Source of the DNA: Candidatus Gastranaerophilales bacterium HUM_1
GTDB lineage: Bacteria > Cyanobacteriota > Vampirovibrionia > Gastranaerophilales > Gastranaerophilaceae
DNA: 64,000 nt
Reading direction: 5' to 3'
NCBI GenBank assembly: GCA_002103105.1
Contig: DAAY01000003.1
Coordinates: 124,001-188,000 of the forward strand
Positions within the stretch are counted from its first letter, which is position 1. Each line of letters begins with the position of its first letter. The notes under the pieces are model-generated. The model did no database searches. It had not been told where the DNA came from and worked only from the letters and a program-made list of their open reading frames with translations. A program made the position numbers and the translations under genes. Shown here in pieces: positions 53,801 to 61,010 of the stretch.

Positions 53801-54167
53801 TGGTCAAAGATTCGGTGAAATGGAAGTTTGGGCATTGGAAGCTTACGGTGCTGCTTATACTCTACAAGAAATGTTAACAATCAAATCAGATGATGTTAAC
53901 GGACGTAACAGAGCATATGAAGCTATCGTTAAGGGTGACAATATCCCAAGACCAGGTATTCCTGAATCATTCAAGGTACTTGTGAGAGAATTACAAAGTA
54001 TCGGTTTGGATATTACCGTAGCTAAGAAAGACGGTCAGGAAGTAGATTTGATGACTGATATGGACGACTTGAGAAAAGCTGCTCCAAAACGTACGTTATC
54101 AGATGTTGATTCTGAGTTGTTGAATATCAACTTCTTTGAAACACCAACTACTTTCGGAGATTTATAA
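50850..54167 (+). CDS. rpoB: RNA polymerase beta subunit
   Basis: The beta subunit, 1105 aa, a length typical of cyanobacteria. Conserved blocks are visible: [20 protein letters not shown] (the rifampicin region, about 377-396), then [71 protein letters not shown] and [21 protein letters not shown]. The rifampicin region keeps the residues usual for sensitive enzymes (QFMDQ, HKRR, SALGPGG). The start is ATG 50850 with SD GAGGTG; a TTG in frame just before is ignored. Confidence 0.98.
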   Translation: [1105 protein letters not shown]

Positions 54168-54172
54168 TATTA

Positions 54173-54240
54173 GTGAAGCGTGAAAAGTGAATAGTGAATA
54201 GCCCATTAGGGCATTTCACCTTTCACAATTCACTTCTCAC
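54173..54240. repeat. Heptamer-repeat hairpin between rpoB and rpoC1
   Basis: Four units of GTGAANN (GTGAAGC, GTGAAAA, GTGAATA, GTGAATA) plus GCCC form the left arm, which pairs with GGGC and four TTCAC-type units on the right. The result is a 32-bp imperfect hairpin with a 4-nt loop. It fills the whole gap between the rpoB stop and the rpoC1 ribosome site. Confidence 0.75.
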
Positions 54241-54266
54241 AAAAATAAAAAAGGAGAACATTATAA

Positions 54267-55976
54267 ATGTCAACAAGCATTGATTATTTTGATTATATAC
54301 GAATAAGTATAGCGTCTCCGGAAAGAATACTTCAATGGTCACACGGCGAAGTAACCAAACCGGAAACAATTAACTACCGTACTCTAAAACCTGAAAGAGA
54401 TGGCTTATTCTGCGAAAGAATTTTTGGGCCAACAAAAGATTGGGAATGTTATTGCGGTAAGTACAAAAGGGTAAGACATAAAGGTATCATTTGCGAACGC
54501 TGTGGTGTTGAAGTTACTGATTCAAAAGTTAGACGTCACAGAATGGGTCACATTAAGCTTGCAGCTCCTGTTTCTCATATTTGGTTCTTAAAAGGTATTC
54601 CTTCATACTTAGGCTTACTTTTAGATATGACTTTGAAAGATCTAGAACAAGTTATCTATTTCAACAGCTATGTTGTAATTGATGGTGGAGATAGTGATTT
54701 CAGAAAATTACAATTATTATCAGAAGAAGAATATGAAGATTATATGGCTGAAAACGAAGAATCAACATTAAAAGTTGGTATTGGTGCTGAAGCTATTAAA
54801 GAACTTCTTTCTGAGATTGATACTAAAAAATTAGCTGAAGAAATTAGAGGCGAACTTGCTGGTAATGTGACTTCAGTTCAAAAGAAATCTAAATTAATTA
54901 AAAGATTAAGATTGTTGGATAACTTGATTTCATCAGAAACAAGCCCAACTTGGATGATTATGGATGTACTTCCTGTAACACCTCCAGATTTAAGACCTAT
55001 GGTTCAATTGGATGGTGGTAGATTTGCTACATCTGACTTAAATGACTTATACAGACGTGTTATCAACAGAAACAACCGTTTACAAAGATTGTTAGAAATG
55101 GGTGCTCCTGAAATTATCGTTAGAAACGAAAAGAGAATGCTTCAAGAAGCAGTTGATGCTCTTATCGATAACGGTAGAAGAGGAAGAACAGTTGTTGGAC
55201 CTAATAACAGAGCATTGAAATCATTATCTAATATCATTGAAGGTAAACAAGGTCGTTTCCGTCAAAACTTGTTAGGTAAACGTGTTGACTATTCAGGCCG
55301 TTCAGTTATCGTTGTTGGTCCATCTCTTTCATTGAACCAATGCGGTTTGCCAAAAGAAATGGCAATTGAATTGTTCAAACCATTTGTTGTTAACAAATTG
55401 ATTGAACGTGGATATGTTCAAAACATTAAATCTGCTAAGAAGAAAATCGAACGTTCAGAAGCGATTGTTTGGGATATCTTAGAAGAGGTAATTGATGGAC
55501 ACCCTGTAATGTTGAACCGTGCTCCAACCCTTCACAGACTTGGTATTCAAGCATTTGAACCAAAATTGGTAGAAGGTCGTGCTATCCAACTTCACCCATT
55601 AGCATGTACAGCATTCAACGCTGACTTCGATGGTGACCAAATGGCTGTTCACGTTCCTTTATCAATTGAAGCTCAAGCAGAAGCAAGAATGTTGATGTTA
55701 GCAACTAACAACTTGTTAGCACCTGCTAACGGAAAACCAATTGTAACACCTTCTCAAGATATGGTTTTGGGTATGTACTATTTGACTACCTTGAAAGACC
55801 CATCTCAAGATGTTAAAGGTTACTTCTATAACTTCCAAGATGCTATTTCAGCTCTAGAAGTTGGGGTAATCAAACTTCACGACAGAATTGTTGTAAGAGA
55901 TGAAAAAGGTGAAAAATTAGAAACAACAGTTGGTAGAATTATCTTTAACGAAGAAGTTAGAAAAGCACTTGTGTAA
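54267..55976 (+). CDS. rpoC1: RNA polymerase gamma subunit (N-terminal part of beta')
   Basis: The N-terminal half of beta', 569 aa, as a separate protein. The first zinc-binding site is C61-x-C63...C76-x-x-C79. The clamp and the active-site motif NADFDGDQM (451-459; D453, D455, D457 bind the catalytic Mg2+) are complete. The protein ends soon after the motif, at the usual cyanobacterial split point. SD AAAAGGAG precedes the ATG. rpoC2 starts 52 nt after the stop with its own ribosome site, so this is a true split and not a frameshift. Confidence 0.97.
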   Translation: MSTSIDYFDYIRISIASPERILQWSHGEVTKPETINYRTLKPERDGLFCERIFGPTKDWECYCGKYKRVRHKGIICERCGVEVTDSKVRRHRMGHIKLAAPVSHIWFLKGIPSYLGLLLDMTLKDLEQVIYFNSYVVIDGGDSDFRKLQLLSEEEYEDYMAENEESTLKVGIGAEAIKELLSEIDTKKLAEEIRGELAGNVTSVQKKSKLIKRLRLLDNLISSETSPTWMIMDVLPVTPPDLRPMVQLDGGRFATSDLNDLYRRVINRNNRLQRLLEMGAPEIIVRNEKRMLQEAVDALIDNGRRGRTVVGPNNRALKSLSNIIEGKQGRFRQNLLGKRVDYSGRSVIVVGPSLSLNQCGLPKEMAIELFKPFVVNKLIERGYVQNIKSAKKKIERSEAIVWDILEEVIDGHPVMLNRAPTLHRLGIQAFEPKLVEGRAIQLHPLACTAFNADFDGDQMAVHVPLSIEAQAEARMLMLATNNLLAPANGKPIVTPSQDMVLGMYYLTTLKDPSQDVKGYFYNFQDAISALEVGVIKLHDRIVVRDEKGEKLETTVGRIIFNEEVRKALV

Positions 55977-56028
55977 AGATACTAAGCCTTAAAAATAGTA
56001 GGGCATAAAAAGTAAAAAGGAAATTAGA

Positions 56029-59000
56029 ATGGAAAACACATATACACATAAAAAAACACCTGATTTCATTAACAAACAAATGGACAAAGGTTCATTAAAG
56101 AAATTGTTAGGTCAGATGTATTTGGAATACGGTGGTGCTAAAGCTGCATCGTTGGCAGATGCTTTAAAGCGTTTGGGTTACAAATATGCAACTGTTTCTG
56201 GTACTACAATTTCAATTGCTGACTTGTCAGTTCCATCAATTAAAAAAGATTTATTGAAATCAGCAGAAGATGAAATTGAAAAATCAACAAAAAGATACCT
56301 AAAAGGTGAAATTACAGAAGTTGAAAGATATACAAAGGTTATCGATACTTGGTCAGAAACAACAGCTAAATTAACAGAGCAAGTTGTTGAAAACTTTGAT
56401 AAATTAAACCCAGTATATATGATGGCATTCTCTGGAGCTCGTGGTAACTTGTCACAGGTTTCACAGTTGGTTGGTATGAGAGGTTTGATGGCTGACGCAC
56501 AAGGTCAAATCATCGACTTACCTATTAAATCAAACTTTAAAGAAGGTCTATCAGTTACTGAATACATTATTTCATCATACGGTGCTCGTAAAGGTCTTGT
56601 AGATACTGCGTTGAAAACAGCCGATTCTGGTTACTTAACAAGACGTTTGGTTGACGTAGCTCAAGACGTTATTATTAGAGCTGATGATTGTCATACTGAC
56701 AAATATATCAACATGAAGCCTATTACTGATGGTGATGTTGTAATCGTTCCATTAATTGATAGATTATTAGGTAGAACTGTTGCTCAAGATATCGTTGATG
56801 CTGAAGGTAACGTTGTTGTACCTAACGGTAAAACAATGGACAGAGATGACATCAAAAAAATCTCAGGTTTAAATTTACAAGAATTAAGAGTTCGTTCAGG
56901 TTTAACTTGTGGTTTGGAATACGGTGTATGCCAAAAATGTTATGGTTGGGCAATGACAACTCAAAAACTTGTTGATATTGGTGAAGCTATTGGTATTATC
57001 GCAGCGCAATCAATCGGTGAACCTGGTACACAGTTGACAATGAGAACCTTCCACACAGGTGGTGCGGTTGGCGTTAAAGAAGCGAAGAAAGAAATCATTG
57101 CTCGTGAAGCTGGTACAGTTGTTTCAAAAATTAAAGCTAGAGAACTTAGAACTCGTCACGGTGATATCGTTCAAGTATCAATGTATGAAGCTGATATTGA
57201 AGTTAAAGGCGAAAAAAGAACAACTAAATATCATATTCCAGCTGGTGCTACATTGTTCATTACTGATGGACAAGAAGTTGCAAAAGGTTTCAAAATGGCA
57301 GAACACGCTCCATCTTCTCAAGGTGATAGCAGCCGTTTGACAGAAAAAGCAACAAAAGATATTACAACTGATATTAGTGGTGAAGTTGTTTTTGAAGACT
57401 TCAAAGCTGATGAAAAGAAAGATAGACAAGGCAACATCCTTAGAACTACAAATAAACAAGGTATTGTTTGGGTTCTAGGTGGTGATGTTTATACATTACC
57501 TGGTGGTTCAAAAGTTCTTGTAAAAGACGGTCAAAAAATTTCTAAAGGTGAAAAATTGGCTGAAACTTTAACAATTTGCGAACACGGTGGTGAAGTTAGA
57601 GTTGGAGATGATTTAGTTGTTGAAGAAGCTAAATTTGATGGCAAGAAGATTAAGAAAATTGTTCAAGGTAAAGAATTAACAATTGTAATTGCTTCTTTGC
57701 AACCAGAAAATGCTTCATTTGAACAAACTAAAAAAGAACAACTTTGGACAGTTGATTCAACTGGTGAAAAATATATCGTTAAAGCTCCTGTTGATACAAC
57801 AGTTGAAAACGGTATGATTATCGCAGAACTTATTGATGATGATTGTTCTGTTTCATCTTCTGGTGAAATCAGATACGTTGATGTTGAAGTTGACGATAAC
57901 CAAATTATTACAAAACCTGGTAAGGTTGTATTTATTCCAGAAGAAGTTCACCAAATTAATAAAGACAGTACTTTAAAAATGGTAGAAAATGGTACAGCAG
58001 TTACAGCTGGTACTGAAATTGTTAAAGACGTTTATTGCCATATTGATGGTATTGTTGAATTCAAAGAATACAATGATGTAATTCATGAAATCACTGTTAG
58101 ACCTGGTGAAGTTCACACATTGTCAAATATTTCTGAATTGAAAGTTGACGAAGGTGAAGTTGTTAAGAAAGGTACTTTAATTGCAGAAGGTGTAAAAGCA
58201 AAAGAAACTTCAATTGTTACAATTATGGATTCAGCTGCTGACGATCTTCCAATTGATGATTTGGACGAAGATGCTGATGCTTCATTAACAATTGATGAAG
58301 ATTCAATTGCTAACCAACCTGTACAAATCTTAGTAAGACCAGTTCAAGTATTAGAAGTTAATCAAAAAGATGTATCAATTGCATTCAATACAACTGATGA
58401 GTTAATTGATATCGTTCCTGTAACTCAACTTCAATACAAAGACGGTGCAAGAGTAAGAAATGTTGACGGTGCTACAATCACAAGAACAAGCTTAGTTCTT
58501 CAAATGCAAGGTTACTTATCACACCTTAAAGGTATGGTAGAACTTGATTCTAACGGAAGTTTGAGAATCGTTGTATTAGAAAACTTGATTGTTCGTCGTG
58601 AAATGGAAGGTGCTGCAAATGCTGCTCTTCAAACTGAATTATTGGTAAAAGACGGTGAAACAATTGATCCAAGAACTCCAGTTGCTAAAACTCAAGTTCT
58701 TGCAATGAATGACGCTGTTGCATCCTTAAAAGGTGATGGTGAAGATGTAAGAAGACTTTTATTAATTTCTGATTCTTGTGAAACAACTGTTGCTGTTAAG
58801 GGTAAAGCTGTTATCAAAAAAGGCGATTTTGTTAAAGCTGATAAAGTTTTAGCTGAAAGCGGTGAAACATCTCCTGTTTCTGGTCTAGTTACAGCTATTA
58901 ACAAAGGTGAAATTTCAATTAGAAATGGTCGTCCTTACTTAATCAGCCCAGGTACAATGCTTCAAATCGATTCTGGTTCTTTGGTACTAAGAGGCGATTT

Positions 59001-59883
59001 GATTGCAACATTGGTATTCGAAAGAGAAAAAACAGGCGACATCGTTCAAGGTTTGCCGAAGGTTGAAGAACTTTTGGAAGGTAGAAAACCAAAAGATTGT
59101 GCAATCTTAGCTGAAAATGATGGAACTGCAAAAATTGAAATTGATGATGAAGGATTCCCAAGATTGTTCTTAGTTGACAACGAAGGTTCTTCAACAGAAA
59201 TTAAATATGCAATTGATGCAAATGTAATTGTTTCAAACGGACAAAAAATCAAAAAAGGTCAGCCATTGACTTCTGGTCCTTTAAATCCACATGACGTTAT
59301 GAGATTATCTGGACCTGAAGCTGCTCAACAATACTTGGTAGATGAAGTACAACGTGTATATCGTTCTCAAGGTGTTGAAATTGCTGATAAACACATTGAA
59401 ATCATTGTTCGTCAAATGACTAAGAAAGTTAAAATTCTTGATGCAGGTGATACTAACTTGTTACCTGGAGAGTTGATTGAAATGCAAACATTTGAGAAAG
59501 AAAACAAAGCTGCAGAAGAAGCTGGTAATACTCCAGCAACTTGTGAATACATGTTGTTAGGTATTACAAAGGCATCTTTGAATACTGAATCATTCATCTC
59601 AGCTGCTTCATTCCAAGAAACAACAAGAATCTTGACAGAAGCTGCAGTTGAAGGTAAGAAAGACTTGTTAAGAGGTTTGAAAGAAAACGTTATTATCGGT
59701 CGTCTAATCCCAGCTGGTACTGGCTTCCATCATTTGATTAACGCAAATGAAGAACGTGATAGAGAAGAAAGAAAACGTGCAGTTGCTCAACGTAATCAAG
59801 CAAGAAAACCATCTGCAATTTTGGAAGAAATTGAAGGTATGTTTGGAGCTCCAGATTTTAACGTTGATGATGAACAACACTAA
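56029..59883 (+). CDS. rpoC2: RNA polymerase beta' subunit (C-terminal part) with large SI3
   Basis: The C-terminal half of beta', 1284 aa. The bridge helix region spans about 170-213 (GLSVTEYIISSYGARKGLVD, TADSGYLTRRLVDVAQD). The second zinc site is C221, C294, C301, C304. The trigger loop QSIGEPGTQLTMRTFHTGG is at 327-345. It is interrupted by a repetitive insertion of about 650 residues made of barrel-sandwich modules, after which TGDIVQGLPKVEELLEGRKP resumes near 1001. This matches the giant SI3 of cyanobacteria. SD AAAAGGAAA precedes the ATG, and a terminator follows. Confidence 0.97.
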   Translation: MENTYTHKKTPDFINKQMDKGSLKKLLGQMYLEYGGAKAASLADALKRLGYKYATVSGTTISIADLSVPSIKKDLLKSAEDEIEKSTKRYLKGEITEVERYTKVIDTWSETTAKLTEQVVENFDKLNPVYMMAFSGARGNLSQVSQLVGMRGLMADAQGQIIDLPIKSNFKEGLSVTEYIISSYGARKGLVDTALKTADSGYLTRRLVDVAQDVIIRADDCHTDKYINMKPITDGDVVIVPLIDRLLGRTVAQDIVDAEGNVVVPNGKTMDRDDIKKISGLNLQELRVRSGLTCGLEYGVCQKCYGWAMTTQKLVDIGEAIGIIAAQSIGEPGTQLTMRTFHTGGAVGVKEAKKEIIAREAGTVVSKIKARELRTRHGDIVQVSMYEADIEVKGEKRTTKYHIPAGATLFITDGQEVAKGFKMAEHAPSSQGDSSRLTEKATKDITTDISGEVVFEDFKADEKKDRQGNILRTTNKQGIVWVLGGDVYTLPGGSKVLVKDGQKISKGEKLAETLTICEHGGEVRVGDDLVVEEAKFDGKKIKKIVQGKELTIVIASLQPENASFEQTKKEQLWTVDSTGEKYIVKAPVDTTVENGMIIAELIDDDCSVSSSGEIRYVDVEVDDNQIITKPGKVVFIPEEVHQINKDSTLKMVENGTAVTAGTEIVKDVYCHIDGIVEFKEYNDVIHEITVRPGEVHTLSNISELKVDEGEVVKKGTLIAEGVKAKETSIVTIMDSAADDLPIDDLDEDADASLTIDEDSIANQPVQILVRPVQVLEVNQKDVSIAFNTTDELIDIVPVTQLQYKDGARVRNVDGATITRTSLVLQMQGYLSHLKGMVELDSNGSLRIVVLENLIVRREMEGAANAALQTELLVKDGETIDPRTPVAKTQVLAMNDAVASLKGDGEDVRRLLLISDSCETTVAVKGKAVIKKGDFVKADKVLAESGETSPVSGLVTAINKGEISIRNGRPYLISPGTMLQIDSGSLVLRGDLIATLVFEREKTGDIVQGLPKVEELLEGRKPKDCAILAENDGTAKIEIDDEGFPRLFLVDNEGSSTEIKYAIDANVIVSNGQKIKKGQPLTSGPLNPHDVMRLSGPEAAQQYLVDEVQRVYRSQGVEIADKHIEIIVRQMTKKVKILDAGDTNLLPGELIEMQTFEKENKAAEEAGNTPATCEYMLLGITKASLNTESFISAASFQETTRILTEAAVEGKKDLLRGLKENVIIGRLIPAGTGFHHLINANEERDREERKRAVAQRNQARKPSAILEEIEGMFGAPDFNVDDEQH

Positions 59884-59903
59884 TTTCTTTTAATTTATAA
59901 GTT

Positions 59904-59939
59904 AAAACAACTCCTTTAGATTTCTAAAGGGGTTGTTTT
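59904..59939 (+). terminator. Terminator of the rpoB operon
   Basis: AAAACAACTCCTTTAGA (59904-59920) pairs with TCTAAAGGGGTTGTTTT (59923-59939), with one G.U pair, and is followed by T residues. Confidence 0.85.
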
Positions 59940-59944
59940 TTTAT

Positions 59945-60061
59945 ATTGTCATTCTGAGAGATATCCAAAAAGAATTTGAATAACATATTTACTCGAAGAA
60001 TCTCAAACTTTACTTGCTCCGTTTAACCCCTCATCCTAGCCTTCCCCCAAGGGGAAGGAAT
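59945..60061. repeat. Intergenic repeat (GTCATTCTGAG...GAAGAATCT)
   Basis: A non-coding block starting GTCATTCTGAG and reaching CGAAGAATCTC at 59994-60004, then CCTTCCCCCAAGGGGAAGG (60041-60059), a perfect inverted repeat. The same elements occur in the opposite orientation at 49465-49891. The 380-nt gap between rpoC2 and the next gene holds this repeat, the rpoC2 terminator and the shared promoter module. Confidence 0.6.
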
Positions 60062-60127
60062 ATTGTCCCTTCTAATATTTGTGTTTTTTTAATTACCCTC
60101 TTTTTCCACTATTTATAATCCGTAAAG

Positions 60128-60186
60128 AAATGTAAAGTTGAATTTAAAATCGCTAAAATCCAGTTATAATGCCCTATATGATATGA
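60128..60186 (+). promoter_or_regulatory. Shared promoter module, copy 2, with (TATGA)2 repeat
   Basis: The second copy of the module at 49892-49960. TATAAT is at 60165-60170 and the TATGA repeat at 60177-60186. The leader to the ATG is about 88 nt. Confidence 0.65.
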
Positions 60187-60264
60187 TGTGGTGGGGCGGG
60201 GCAATTCTTTTATAAAAATATCCTTTTTTATATTGTGGATGATATTTGTAATAAAGGAGAGCAT

Positions 60265-60900
60265 ATGGAAATTTCAAATAATTTTTCAATCCCAAGTAAC
60301 AATAGGGCATCAAATGATACTCCTGTGAATCAAAGCGATAAAGATAAAAAGAATGTTTCAATATTTGGAGATAAGAATAATAATGGCATTCTTGATAAAG
60401 GTGATTTTAGTGAAGAAGATTTGTCTAGGATTAGTGATAATGAATTGCTTCAGAATTTTGAAGGACAAAAATGGACAGATAATTTGAAAAATATTTTTTC
60501 TTCAATTATGAATAATACTTCTACAGAAGAAAAAGAAATAAAGTATGAAGGTAATTCTGTTTTGGGGACTAAAGAAGTGATTTATGATAATGATTCTAAA
60601 ACTTTGAAAATAGCTTTAAAAAATACTGACATAAATGAATATTTTAATTATAAAGAATATAAATTTGACGATAAAGGTCGATTTGTAGAAAGTAAAAGGC
60701 TTATGGGTCGAAACGGAGCCCCTTATAAATATCCAGATGGTAAAACGTATGGTTGGACTCCAGAGGATAGAGATGGATATATTAGAAGTCGGGGTTTTGA
60801 TAAGACTCAAGATATTAAACAAAAAGAATTGTACGACAAAATAATGTCAAATCCCGAAAATGAAGAAAATTTGTTTTTCAAATTAAATAGAAAATATTAA
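60265..60900 (+). CDS. Hypothetical protein with an EF-hand-like loop
   Basis: I do not recognise this 211-aa protein overall. Residues about 36-47 read DKNNNGILDKGD, which has Asp/Asn/Gly at the positions expected for a calcium-binding EF-hand or dockerin loop (D1, N3, N5, G6, D9, D12). The remaining part is hydrophilic, with YKEYKFDDKGRFVESKRLMG resembling an RHS/YD-type beta pair, and no signal peptide. ATG 60265 has SD AAAGGAG 5 nt upstream; the GTG at 60235 is rejected. It shares its promoter module with the gene at 50021. Confidence 0.65.
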   Translation: MEISNNFSIPSNNRASNDTPVNQSDKDKKNVSIFGDKNNNGILDKGDFSEEDLSRISDNELLQNFEGQKWTDNLKNIFSSIMNNTSTEEKEIKYEGNSVLGTKEVIYDNDSKTLKIALKNTDINEYFNYKEYKFDDKGRFVESKRLMGRNGAPYKYPDGKTYGWTPEDRDGYIRSRGFDKTQDIKQKELYDKIMSNPENEENLFFKLNRKY

Positions 60901-60974
60901 GAATTTGGAAATCCTGAAACCTATTAAATAATTTTAGGTTTAGTTTTAAATTTTGTCCATTCAAATAAATATAT

Positions 60975-61007
60975 AAAAAGGTTCATGTTATTTACATGAA
61001 CCTTTTT
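60975..61007. terminator. Bidirectional terminator between the EF-hand-like gene and hydG
   Basis: AAAAAGGTTCATGT (60975-60988) pairs perfectly with ACATGAACCTTTTT (60994-61007) around TATTT. Confidence 0.9.
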
Positions 61008-61010
61008 AGT

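Noticed and set aside
51039..53880. Long antisense ORFs within rpoB
   Set aside because: They are shadows of the rpoB codons, without ribosome sites or recognisable protein features.
55974..56031. rpoC interrupted by a frameshift or assembly error
   Set aside because: Split lies at the known cyanobacterial position, with a stop, a 52-nt gap, a ribosome site and a proper start codon.
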